From a virus, in IMG/VR virus record IMGVR_UViG_3300020383_000006, positions 62,001-126,000 of that record: a DNA stretch of 64,000 nt; one strand, given 5' to 3'. Both the position numbers and the translations under genes were made by a program. Below are positions 31,355 through 40,106 of this stretch, piece by piece. The notes under the pieces were generated by a model, which was not told the origin of the DNA, did no database searches, and worked only from the letters and a program-made list of their open reading frames with translations. Every line of letters starts with the position of its first letter. Positions within the stretch are counted from its first letter, which is position 1.

Positions 31355-31859
31355 TATTTGGTTCTTCTTTTTTATTATCTAGTTCTTCAAGTTCACGTTC
31401 TAGATCATCAATTTCTTTTTTATCAGAGTTGTAGTAATGGTTATTGACTTGGGTATAATTAGATTGACCTTCACCACCTTCATCTAATTTATCTTTCAAC
31501 GTTTTATGTAAATTAATAAGTTCTTTTGAAATATTAGACGAATTATTCATCAACTGCCCAGCAACTTCTAATGCTCTTGGGTGTTCACTTAACATAGCCA
31601 ATTTTAATGCTTGTTCTATAGCAAAGTTAGTTCTACCCATTAACCCGTATAAATTAGAACGTGCGTTCTTATAATCTTCAAGCAAATCCGCTTGTGAAGA
31701 AATTGCTGTAGAATCTTTATTATCATAAGTTACTGGTGTTATTTCAATATTATCGAATACTGAACCTTCTTGTTCCTGAACTTCTGTATTAGAATTATCC
31801 CCAGGAACTTCTTTTTCCAGTAACTCAGTTAATTGTTTTTCAAAATTAGAATTTGGCAT
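31335..31859 (-). CDS. 16: Terminase small subunit, T4 gp16 type
   Basis: A 174-residue protein (T4 gp16: 164) with a helical central domain (SNLYGLMGRTNFAIEQALK, residues about 88-106, and the helix around HPRALEVAGQLM) that builds the ring. The N- and C-termini are charged and disordered. It regulates gp17 and recognises DNA to start packaging. It starts on the last base of gene 15 and overlaps gene 17 by 20 nt. Confidence 0.88.
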   Translation of the reverse strand: MPNSNFEKQLTELLEKEVPGDNSNTEVQEQEGSVFDNIEITPVTYDNKDSTAISSQADLLEDYKNARSNLYGLMGRTNFAIEQALKLAMLSEHPRALEVAGQLMNNSSNISKELINLHKTLKDKLDEGGEGQSNYTQVNNHYYNSDKKEIDDLERELEELDNKKEEPNNENQED

Positions 31860-32554
31860 TATTCAGTTATCACCTGTTGTTCATCAGTCAATTCAACTTT
31901 GGGGTCTAATTCAAAATAATTGACATTAACTTGTTTAATAACTTTTTGGTTTCTGGTTGCTCTATACAACCAACCTTTTAACGTAATACTAAACGATGAT
32001 TCTATAATTTGAGGGTCTTCAAATTCCCCTTCATAATTATTTTCTAATGAGGAATCATCTAACGTAACTATAACCGAAGAACTTGAATTTAAATCGTTGT
32101 TATCTTTGACAACAACTTCTATTTCAGGGTCTATTGCTGTTAATATTTGTTCAACAATTTGTAAATTATCTTCAAGGTATTTTGTTTTCGCTCTAACTTC
32201 AAATTGGAAATTATAAGGAATTCTATTATATTGGAAATCTGAACTACCATCAGTTTCTCTATTGAAACTGTTACTAGATAACTTATTGTTTCTATTAGTC
32301 ATCCTAGAATCGTCACGTTCCCAACCTGTTAATAAGAAAGCCATTCTAGGTAAATTCATATTATACCCAAGGTCATCCCGACCGCTTCTATCAACTTCAT
32401 TGGCTTCGTTATTCTTTTGTTTACCAGAATACTGGATAGGTACTTTAATCACTTTACCGTTATGGCGTTTTATTTTTATGTCATTGAATATTGACCCAAT
32501 AATCCCAGTATAGATCCATATTGTTTTATGGTAAGAATATTTTTCTAATAACAT
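31859..32554 (-). CDS. 15: Tail sheath stabiliser/terminator, T4 gp15 type
   Basis: I start at the ATG at 32554, which overlaps the TGA of gene 14 (TGATG); one codon upstream is GTG. The 231-residue product (T4 gp15: 272) has the T4 pattern IGSIFNDIKIKR, VPIQYSGK near 38-45, LPRMAFLLTGW, and RAKTKYLEDNLQIVEQIL near 125-142. It caps the tail after sheath assembly and joins it to the neck. Gene order 13-14-15-16-17 is kept. Confidence 0.88.
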   Translation of the reverse strand: MLLEKYSYHKTIWIYTGIIGSIFNDIKIKRHNGKVIKVPIQYSGKQKNNEANEVDRSGRDDLGYNMNLPRMAFLLTGWERDDSRMTNRNNKLSSNSFNRETDGSSDFQYNRIPYNFQFEVRAKTKYLEDNLQIVEQILTAIDPEIEVVVKDNNDLNSSSSVIVTLDDSSLENNYEGEFEDPQIIESSFSITLKGWLYRATRNQKVIKQVNVNYFELDPKVELTDEQQVITE

Positions 32555-33180
32555 CACTTAACTCCGAACGGGTTGTTTGGGTCAAATTCTAAATATTCAT
32601 TAGATTCAAAATCATCATTATCACCGCCTGATGATTCAGTATCATTTTCAGAATCATAAATTTCCATTTCAACTAAGTAATCTTCAATATCATAACCGAT
32701 TGTATCAATATCTTCATGAGAATAATCAAACGCAACTACTTTAAGTTCATAAACGTAGTTTTTTCCTTTTTCGAAAAATTCAGATTCTTCTTCACAATAT
32801 TTTAATTCTAATAACGAATTGGTTACTGGGATATAAAGTAAATCGCCAGCTTGGGGTTTATCAATATTGGGAAACTTTTCTCCGAATACTTTCTTAGATA
32901 CAACATAAGAAGCAGTATCCTGAAACTCATGTGCAAAGAAAGTCATTCCTTCCATTCCACCAAACCCATCAACGCTTACTGGATACATTGGTAATCTTTC
33001 AAAATGTTCATAATAAGCAGAAGAATCTTCATTGTATAAAAAATCAATATTATCTTGTGAACGACGGATGTAAAAAACCTCAAGACCCATATTGAATATT
33101 GTTTCATCAACTAGGTCTTGAATTAGGTTTTGTTCATTACTTGCGTTGTAATGATTAAAATGCTTATTAGTTACACTCAT
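32554..33180 (-). CDS. 14: Neck protein, T4 gp14 type
   Basis: A 208-residue protein (T4 gp14: 256) with the gp14-like start around DLVDETIFNMGLEVFYIRR (residues 22-40). A sheet-rich middle includes FFAHEFQDTASYVVSKK and DLLYIPVTNSLLELKY, and the C-terminal tail is acidic (ESSGGDNDDFESNEYLEF). With gp13 it seals the filled head and binds the tail. Confidence 0.88.
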   Translation of the reverse strand: MSVTNKHFNHYNASNEQNLIQDLVDETIFNMGLEVFYIRRSQDNIDFLYNEDSSAYYEHFERLPMYPVSVDGFGGMEGMTFFAHEFQDTASYVVSKKVFGEKFPNIDKPQAGDLLYIPVTNSLLELKYCEEESEFFEKGKNYVYELKVVAFDYSHEDIDTIGYDIEDYLVEMEIYDSENDTESSGGDNDDFESNEYLEFDPNNPFGVK

Positions 33181-33189
33181 TATAATTTT

Positions 33190-33219
33190 TATTTATAGAA
33201 ACCATAAGTATTATTTATA
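33190..33219 (-). promoter_or_regulatory. Two late-type boxes before gene 14
   Basis: TATAAATA occurs on the - strand at 33190-33197 and again at 33212-33219, the latter overlapping the end of the preceding gene. The proximal one is only about 10 nt from the gene 14 start, so the distal box (32 nt away) is the better placed promoter. Confidence 0.5.
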
Positions 33220-33501
33220 CTGGGTTATACTACCATTAATAGTTTTTTCTGAATACGTTACAGCCCCAACATAAGCAATAACGATAGAAGAAAAGAAACC
33301 TATAAGAGCAATGAATATCCCATTAAACTCTGAAGCGGCTTTTGCTTGTTCAATATCAACAAGGTACGCTCCAGCTAAAAAAATAATTGAAATTAGCATC
33401 AAAAACCCGAATGAAGCTAATGCTAACCTTCTTCTAATTTTCCATTTTCTACGATCCCTTTCAAATTCAGCTTGTTCTTTTTCTTTTTCAAAGGTATCCA
33501 T
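33211..33501 (-). CDS. Two-TM membrane protein, holin candidate
   Basis: A 96-residue protein. The first 26 residues are charged and end in RRKWKIRRR. Two hydrophobic segments at about 28-48 and 60-82 are separated by a short acidic loop (VDIEQAKAASEF), with a short polar tail. The positive N-terminus and two spans fit a class II holin with both ends inside. It lies three genes from the predicted endolysin on the same strand. T4 holin t is quite different, so this is a candidate only; a virion or envelope role is possible. Confidence 0.45.
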   Translation of the reverse strand: MDTFEKEKEQAEFERDRRKWKIRRRLALASFGFLMLISIIFLAGAYLVDIEQAKAASEFNGIFIALIGFFSSIVIAYVGAVTYSEKTINGSITQYK

Positions 33502-33790
33502 TTTTATTTCCCAAAAATTGATTCCAACTAATTAATTCAGGTGATTTTACTTTTGGCCATAGACCATAACCAAAGAAATTAAATTGTTTGTATTTCATGA
33601 TTCCTATTGGTGTTATACCTTCTCTTTCTTCAGGTTCTAACCTTAAAAAAGTTCTTGCGTCACAAAAAGGTTCAAGAACTTTTTGATCATTAAATTTAAA
33701 ACCTGAATCATACATAACCATATATTCAGTAACAAATCTAGGGACAATAAAATCATAAATATCAAACAATAATTCTTTTATATTACCCAT
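33488..33790 (-). CDS. Unknown protein between gene 13 and the membrane protein
   Basis: A 100-residue protein, aromatic-rich (FVTEYMVMYDSGFKF and QFNFFGYGLWPKV), with no transmembrane stretch. It is 3 nt from gene 13 and overlaps the membrane protein gene by 14 nt, so it belongs to the late unit. No family recognised; a small neck or lysis accessory protein would fit the place. Confidence 0.5.
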   Translation of the reverse strand: MGNIKELLFDIYDFIVPRFVTEYMVMYDSGFKFNDQKVLEPFCDARTFLRLEPEEREGITPIGIMKYKQFNFFGYGLWPKVKSPELISWNQFLGNKNGYL

Positions 33791-33793
33791 ATT

Positions 33794-34537
33794 TTACCCC
33801 ACGATAAATGAAAGAGGTTCGCTATATTTTTCTTCAAGTTCAACTTCTAATTGTTCTATTTCTTCTACTGCTTCATCATATATTTGTTGACCGTTTAATT
33901 CGACGCCACCGAGAAGTTGAACACCGCTCATTTTCTTCATGTTGTTCCCCCACTGCTTCTTAATTAAAGCAGTCGTATACTTCTTCAGCCATACCTCATT
34001 AAACATGCTAGGGGCATTTTGTGGGTCTAATAAGCGGATAACTTTAAACCCTAAAGGATAATCAACACCAAGTTCACCTAAAGAAGAAGCTGAATTAATA
34101 TAAATTCTGTTTTGGTGTCTAACAAAATTATATGAACTTGCACCTGATAACATGTCAGAAACAGAATTGTAATTAAACATTTTCATAAAATAATCTGAAG
34201 AATCAAATGGAGTAAAATTACTTAATTCTTGCATTGCTACTTGATACTGATATGAAAATAAGCTATTGTGAGCAACAATTTCATTAATAGGCATAATATC
34301 GGTTACAACTAAAATATTATCCGGTAATGACATATAACCGTTATCGATATCTTCTTGAGTTATTTTGTAACTAACCCATTCTTCTACTGAACCGTCATAG
34401 TGTTCTTCGGTATATTTTTGTAGAGCATCATCAATTCTGTCCTGAATTTGTTCTTCAGCGACATTAATATTAATGACTGGTTTACCCAATTGTCTTAGGC
34501 AATATTCTTTTAATTTTTCTCTACTATTAACAGACAT
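33794..34537 (-). CDS. 13: Neck protein, T4 gp13 type
   Basis: A 247-residue protein (T4 gp13: 309) with the head-completion pattern: an N-terminal helix starting SREKLKEYCLRQLGKPV, then IQDRIDDALQKYTEEHYDG (residues about 31-49). A middle region with MPINEI and the C-terminal helices FNEVWLKKYTTALIKKQWG (residues about 180-198) and LEVELEEKYSEP follow. It attaches to the portal after packaging. Confidence 0.88.
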   Translation of the reverse strand: MSVNSREKLKEYCLRQLGKPVININVAEEQIQDRIDDALQKYTEEHYDGSVEEWVSYKITQEDIDNGYMSLPDNILVVTDIMPINEIVAHNSLFSYQYQVAMQELSNFTPFDSSDYFMKMFNYNSVSDMLSGASSYNFVRHQNRIYINSASSLGELGVDYPLGFKVIRLLDPQNAPSMFNEVWLKKYTTALIKKQWGNNMKKMSGVQLLGGVELNGQQIYDEAVEEIEQLEVELEEKYSEPLSFIVG

Positions 34538-34538
34538 C

Positions 34539-35126
34539 TTATTTTACCTTTTCAAAATGCGGTGCATCAATAAAAGGCTTTTCACCTTTCTTTTTCTTGA
34601 ATTGTTTGTACTGGTTAACGTCCCTTTCAGGATCATTTATAAAACGCAACTTTTTCCAACAACCACCCCACCTCATTTCAAGGTTAGGGTATTTTTCCTC
34701 TCTTAATCTTTCTTGCGCCTTTTTAAATGCTTCTACAATAGGAAAATAATAACGATAATCCCAAACAGCTTTACCATCAACATAAGCAAAAACGTCTACT
34801 GCCAATCCATCTAAGTGTTTAGATTTCAGTGTTTGGGTTTTGCCCTCATCCAATAATTTCTTTTGTCTTTCTAAAGAACGTAGACCTTCAGAAACACCGA
34901 AATCAACTTCTGAATAAGAAATTGCTAACTTAGCCAATTCCGCAATTTCTTTATCTACTCCTTCAAGGTTTTTTAAGCTGTTATTAGAAAACTTAAATTT
35001 GTTTATTGGTTTCGGTAAGTTGTCTAATTGTTGATTCGAGGGTTGTGACTCTTTTTTCGAGGTCTGCAACGACCCGAAACAATTCACGACTTTTCTTTTT
35101 AGACCGTTTATAATTTTCATACTCAC
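34539..35126 (-). CDS. Endolysin, VanY/M15-type L,D-peptidase
   Basis: Counted from a GTG at 35126, the product is 195 residues; the ATG two codons later is an alternative start. Residues 42-192 are a zinc peptidase like T5 endolysin, with SEGLRSLERQKKLL, zinc ligands in SKHLDGLAVD (His104, Asp111) and the third in DAPHFE (His190), catalytic Asp near 187. It should cut the peptide side chain of peptidoglycan. T4 instead uses a lysozyme. The first 40 residues are a basic, low-complexity leader encoded across the neighbouring coiled-coil gene. Neither start has a good ribosome site. Confidence 0.8.
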   Translation of the reverse strand: MSMKIINGLKRKVVNCFGSLQTSKKESQPSNQQLDNLPKPINKFKFSNNSLKNLEGVDKEIAELAKLAISYSEVDFGVSEGLRSLERQKKLLDEGKTQTLKSKHLDGLAVDVFAYVDGKAVWDYRYYFPIVEAFKKAQERLREEKYPNLEMRWGGCWKKLRFINDPERDVNQYKQFKKKKGEKPFIDAPHFEKVK

Positions 35127-35199
35127 TCACATTTGTATTTGAAATTGTACCAGTATGAGGGTCTTTAACAAGACCCTCTTTACCCGTTATCCTATGCAT
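34993..35199 (-). CDS. Small coiled-coil protein overlapping the endolysin gene
   Basis: A 68-residue protein with a strong ribosome site (GAAAGG, 9 nt before ATG). The first 25 residues, MHRITGKEGLVKDPHTGT, look like a conserved peptide seen in small structural proteins of T4-like phages. Residues 35-65 form a heptad coiled coil (RVVADLEKRVTTLESTIRQL). Its last 134 nt overlap the endolysin leader in another frame. The better ribosome site argues this is the real gene in that stretch. Confidence 0.6.
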   Translation of the reverse strand: MHRITGKEGLVKDPHTGTISNTNVSEYENYKRSKKKSRELFRVVADLEKRVTTLESTIRQLTETNKQI

Positions 35200-35203
35200 A
35201 TAT

Positions 35204-38200
35204 TTAACCTTTCAAGTTTGCTATACAACGCAACCTTTTACAAATAGGTGCCATAGAAGCGTTTTTAGATTTAAGTTGAATCATTACTTGGTAATGAGTA
35301 AACTCGCTTCTACCTTCTACAGCAAATTCACATTCCCTATATTCATTAGGTGAAGTATTATAAACAATTTGATTTAATGGTTCCCATGAAGATTCTAATA
35401 CTTCTTCTTCAGAATTACCGTATCTAGCTGTGATTACTGTATCAGCTTCATCACCTTGCATAATATCCAAGAATATATTCAATGAATCGGCTGGTAATTT
35501 AAGACCAGAAACTCTAGTTCTATAATTAGCGAAGTTATTAGAACCATCATTTAAATCTTGATCTTTATAATCTACCAAAACACAAGGCGTAATTACTGAC
35601 AACCCTTGTAAATCTAATACTGGAGAAATATTAGAATTACCTGAATTCATTCTTAAACGGAATGAAAGGCTTCTAGAACCACCAATATTATTTTGTTCAT
35701 CAAGTCTATTAGTAATAACCCAAGGTTGAGGTAATAGATTGTTCCTATCGTTAGCAACAGGGAAATATTGTGTCAGTTGACTATATGAGTTTTCATTGCC
35801 GTCAATTGATTGCCCTCTTGTACCCTTAACACCGTATTCGACAGAAGTACCGTCTAATTCAATAGTAGGTACGTTCGGTCTCAATAAAGTTGCTTGTATC
35901 GTGTTTGAGACAGTTACTGTATCTTCCCCAATAAACCCTGAAGCGTTAGCAATCCCTGTAGAAGTTATTTCAATTCTATTAGGATCTAAAACATCAGTAA
36001 TTGTCCAATCACCGTTAATTTCATTCAAAGCAAATCCATTACCGCCTGTTGCATTCTGAATAGTAATTGTACCACCCTGAATGTAGTTGTGTCTTGGTGC
36101 ATGAATAATTAATTTAGAACTTCCGTCTACTGTTTCAATTGGATTATTTTCCAATACAATTTTATCCAACTCAGTATTTTCTAAATATACCAATCCATTA
36201 GAAGAAGTATCAAAGTTAGCCATATAAATTCTAAATTGAAGGTCAGCCGTTTGGTCAGCTGTCCAAGTAGAATTATTTTGTGACTTAAACAATACACCCG
36301 CATAAGGTTGTTCAACAATATATTGGTTATTACCTAAGTTTCTTTCACCTAATCTACCAATCCATGCATTATAGTTATTTGAGTTGGACAAAATAACAAA
36401 ACAATATTCACTTTGATCAAGAAGGTGTACAGGGTACTCAAATTCAAACGTAGTAGGAACTGACCCGTCCTCAGAAGTATTAACTTCTGAAGGGTATAAC
36501 ATAACGTCAGCCCCAGGAACAATCCTCTGAGTAGGTTGTCCATTTTCCATTTCGCGAACTTGTAACGTTACTGGTACGCGCTGATCTTTAGTAGCAAAGA
36601 AAACATCAATTTTCGTAATGAACCCGCCACCGTTTCTTTCTACTAAGAAAGATTGAGCTAATGGGTCAACCCAACGAGTTTGAGTGGTAGTTCTAGACGT
36701 TACCGAAGTTTCGATATTTCTAGTTGCTACAATCGTTCTACGTCTAACTTGACGAATACCGCTTGCAGTAAACATAGTTTCCGCATAAGAAGTAGATAAT
36801 TGACGATTATTATTTGGTTCATCCGTAACAATAAATTGCTTTTGACCCGTCTTAAACCTTCTTTGGCTTGTATTAGGGATTAAGAATACTGCTTCAAATT
36901 TACCATCACCGTCAGTAACCACATCATTCCCATAAGAACCACCTACAGGCTTAACGTAATTGTTGATTTTAACGCTATCAAAGAAGAAGTGCATTTTAGC
37001 ATTCGGTCTATTCCCTTCACCTTCAATAAGAATTTCTTTTGAACGCATATAAGGAATAACCGAAGTATCAATAACTTTGTCGTTAACAACTTCAATATTT
37101 GTTCTAGTTGTAGTGGTTGTATTAACAACAGTGGTTGAAATTCTTCGCTCCCTTCTACCTCTCATCGTTCTATTAGTAGAAGTTTCAGTTTCAGTTTCTG
37201 AAGTTTCTCCACCAACCCAATTCAATTCCCAAGAATTCCAAGTTTGAGTTAATTCACCATTATTGAATATTCTGTAAGTTACATCAGGTTGAGTATATAT
37301 TGGGTCAATCCATGAATCAACTGAAGGAGTTAATGTAACTGCTCCATCCCAACGGAATACCGCATATGGGTTAACATTCATTGTTTCTGAACGTTGGTTT
37401 TGGGTAACATACGTTTCATGCGTAAATGGTAGTGTTACAATTTGGCCATTAACAACCACGCCCGTAGATGAAGAAGTATTCATTTCTAAATCTACAGCAT
37501 TTAGTGAAAATTCAGGTCTAAGTTCGCCCTGTTCAGACATAGATACATGATAATTTTGCCAAGCAAAATCACCAACACTATGGTCAACGAAACGGTCAGT
37601 CAAGAAACCGTTTTTAAAACGATTCATACCTGTTTCGCCGTCAATAATTTGACGTGAATCAGCTTCTGATTCCAATGAATTTAGTGATACATAATATTCT
37701 ACGTTAGATACACGTTGAGCAATATTACCAATATCCCTCATTGTATATCTTCTATTTTTAACCTTAATAGAATCAATTTCAGAAATATCCGGTGTGTACG
37801 CAGGGATTTCTATCTTATAAAGAACCATTGAATTCGGTGGATCGTTTGGTTCTTTAGGTTGTAACGCTGGTACACCTTTAGCAACTCTAAAGTTTTGACG
37901 TGAATCCACATACAATTTGTCAATTCTAGGAAGGTAATGTTCAATATCAGAGCGCATGACACTATAAGGCGTCGGAATAGCCCCTGAAACGCTCCCTGTG
38001 GAGAAGAAGTCATCACCGCTATCGCTTACCCTTGGTCTAAAATCAATAACGTCTGACAGTCTTCTACCGTCCTCAGTTGGTACTTCGCCAAAAGGAATGT
38101 TTACATAAGAATCAGGACCAAAGAAATCACCGTCAGAATGACCGTAATATTTGAAACTGATAGTAACAGGCATAACCGCAGTTTCACCTGACTTTAATTC

Positions 38201-40096
38201 AACTTCAGAAACATCATAAAAAGATTTTCTAACGTTTCTTCTCAAAGTAAATTTATTTGTAACGTCATTACCTTGATCATCAGTGATATTAGTAATTTCG
38301 TAAGCATCCGCTTTATTCAAAGAGATTCTACTATTAGAATCAACTGAACCAGTAGCAGTAGAATTTTCTAATGATTTAACTTTTTGTTGTACTTGCTGTT
38401 TAGCCATTTGCAAGAAAACAGTAACAGGTCTACCTGCTGAACCAGAACCAACATCAATCGTTAAACCAGAACCGTTTGGGTTTCCAGTTAAAACGTAATT
38501 ATTTGTAACGTCCAATTCCGTATTGTCATCAGTGAACTGACCGATCGCGTAAACTGGGTTTTGTTCAAGGAAAACTTGATTAGAACCAGCACTGAAAGAT
38601 ATTTGGCCACTTGTGTTTAATGTTCCAGTGAAACGTTTAATTGTAGAGAATGAAGTATCTGACTCACCTAATTCATTATAAAGTGACCTAACGAATTCTA
38701 CGTTCATTGGAAACACTAATGAATTTTCAGACGTTTCTTGTAAACCAGAAGTAACGTTTACATCAAAGCCTAGTCCTTCAGTAGAAACAAAAGAATCAGA
38801 ACTAGAAATAAAAGATGAACTCGGTGTTCCATCCGGCAACCTTAAATCAAATAAGTAGAATTGATATTCGTTCCCTGATTTTCTAATTGCTCTAACTCTA
38901 CCAGTACCAACAGGTGTACCTGTTAAGTTTCTGAATGTTCCCTTTTGAAATGATTCAGTATCAGGCAAATGAGAATTAGCGTTTAATTGAACGTTAATGT
39001 AATAACCTAACGCAGTAGAAATAGAACTGTTATTGATTATAGATGTTGTTCTAGCTTTATCCATAATCACGTTAGTTTTAGAAAGCGTTTCTACTCTATA
39101 ACCTTTAACGTATGCAATACCAGGATCTAGTTGTGCCACAAATTGGTCTTGTGATTCAGTACCAAAAACCGTATCATGTTCTTCTAAACCAATACCAAAT
39201 GATTTAACAGTATAATCACCAGATTCTTCATAAGTTCTTTGCGCAAGCGTATCATTTAGTAAACTATAATCTGATTTATCAACTTTGCGTTGAACTTCAC
39301 CATCTTTAATACGGAATATTTCAAAACAATTATCCGGTAAATCATCCAATTGGTTTAATTCAAATTGAACAAGGCGCGTATTGACTCTTAAACGATCTGC
39401 TCCAGGAGCTGTTTCATTAGGCTCACCACTAGCGTTATCATAAAGGGAAGAGTCTTCATTGTGTGTTACAACCTCTTCTTCGTATTCAATACATACTGAC
39501 TTAGAAGGTTCATTAGAATATTTGTCTAATAGGATTGTTTCATCAGCAACTAGAACGAATTTACCATTTAAGTAATAAACGCCACTAGAGATTGAAAATT
39601 TAGAACCTTTTCCTTTAGTAATTACTGAAGCAGTACCGATGGTTGTTGTACCGTCTTCCGCGTAAATCGTAATAGAATCAGTTTCTTCAAAAATGTTTGA
39701 TGAGTTTGTATTAGAACCATCAGTATATTCAATGTATGCTGTATGGTTATCCGTTTGAGTTGCTTCAACGAATTGTTTAAGGATAGCTTTGACTCCGCTA
39801 CCGTTTTCTAATACTATGCCATCAACCAATTGAGATGAGATATTTGAAAAATTGTTAATGTTTAGTGTAATAAAAGAATATTCTGTCGAATAGTTTGTTT
39901 GCCCTGGAATAACGACCGACCCCTCTTCAAACGTATGGTCAGCGAACCGTTTAATTTGTTCATTAAACATACTTTGAAGTTGGTTCATTTCACGAACTTG
40001 CACACCCCTTGCAGGTCTGAACAACATTTCGTGAAAGTTTTTAGTTTTATCGTAGTCGTCATAATATGGAGCTACTGATTTATTAACTTCAGTCAT
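35204..40096 (-). CDS. Large virion protein, DUF4815-like, baseplate/wedge associated
   Basis: A 1630-residue protein. The start has YYDDYDKTKNFHEMLFRPARG and VREMNQLQSMFNEQIKRF (residues about 10-52), the mark of DUF4815 virion proteins of large T4-like phages. A long chain of beta-rich modules follows, with Ser/Thr-rich linkers (RERRISTTVVNTTTTTRTN around 985-1003) and a C-terminal region with lectin-like strands. It is most likely a baseplate wedge or proximal fibre attachment protein. It lies next to the gp8-like gene and ends 5 nt before the coiled-coil gene. No internal repeats as strong as in the fibre genes. Confidence 0.65.
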   Translation of the reverse strand: MTEVNKSVAPYYDDYDKTKNFHEMLFRPARGVQVREMNQLQSMFNEQIKRFADHTFEEGSVVIPGQTNYSTEYSFITLNINNFSNISSQLVDGIVLENGSGVKAILKQFVEATQTDNHTAYIEYTDGSNTNSSNIFEETDSITIYAEDGTTTIGTASVITKGKGSKFSISSGVYYLNGKFVLVADETILLDKYSNEPSKSVCIEYEEEVVTHNEDSSLYDNASGEPNETAPGADRLRVNTRLVQFELNQLDDLPDNCFEIFRIKDGEVQRKVDKSDYSLLNDTLAQRTYEESGDYTVKSFGIGLEEHDTVFGTESQDQFVAQLDPGIAYVKGYRVETLSKTNVIMDKARTTSIINNSSISTALGYYINVQLNANSHLPDTESFQKGTFRNLTGTPVGTGRVRAIRKSGNEYQFYLFDLRLPDGTPSSSFISSSDSFVSTEGLGFDVNVTSGLQETSENSLVFPMNVEFVRSLYNELGESDTSFSTIKRFTGTLNTSGQISFSAGSNQVFLEQNPVYAIGQFTDDNTELDVTNNYVLTGNPNGSGLTIDVGSGSAGRPVTVFLQMAKQQVQQKVKSLENSTATGSVDSNSRISLNKADAYEITNITDDQGNDVTNKFTLRRNVRKSFYDVSEVELKSGETAVMPVTISFKYYGHSDGDFFGPDSYVNIPFGEVPTEDGRRLSDVIDFRPRVSDSGDDFFSTGSVSGAIPTPYSVMRSDIEHYLPRIDKLYVDSRQNFRVAKGVPALQPKEPNDPPNSMVLYKIEIPAYTPDISEIDSIKVKNRRYTMRDIGNIAQRVSNVEYYVSLNSLESEADSRQIIDGETGMNRFKNGFLTDRFVDHSVGDFAWQNYHVSMSEQGELRPEFSLNAVDLEMNTSSSTGVVVNGQIVTLPFTHETYVTQNQRSETMNVNPYAVFRWDGAVTLTPSVDSWIDPIYTQPDVTYRIFNNGELTQTWNSWELNWVGGETSETETETSTNRTMRGRRERRISTTVVNTTTTTRTNIEVVNDKVIDTSVIPYMRSKEILIEGEGNRPNAKMHFFFDSVKINNYVKPVGGSYGNDVVTDGDGKFEAVFLIPNTSQRRFKTGQKQFIVTDEPNNNRQLSTSYAETMFTASGIRQVRRRTIVATRNIETSVTSRTTTQTRWVDPLAQSFLVERNGGGFITKIDVFFATKDQRVPVTLQVREMENGQPTQRIVPGADVMLYPSEVNTSEDGSVPTTFEFEYPVHLLDQSEYCFVILSNSNNYNAWIGRLGERNLGNNQYIVEQPYAGVLFKSQNNSTWTADQTADLQFRIYMANFDTSSNGLVYLENTELDKIVLENNPIETVDGSSKLIIHAPRHNYIQGGTITIQNATGGNGFALNEINGDWTITDVLDPNRIEITSTGIANASGFIGEDTVTVSNTIQATLLRPNVPTIELDGTSVEYGVKGTRGQSIDGNENSYSQLTQYFPVANDRNNLLPQPWVITNRLDEQNNIGGSRSLSFRLRMNSGNSNISPVLDLQGLSVITPCVLVDYKDQDLNDGSNNFANYRTRVSGLKLPADSLNIFLDIMQGDEADTVITARYGNSEEEVLESSWEPLNQIVYNTSPNEYRECEFAVEGRSEFTHYQVMIQLKSKNASMAPICKRLRCIANLKG

Positions 40097-40106
40097 TTCT
40101 TATCCT

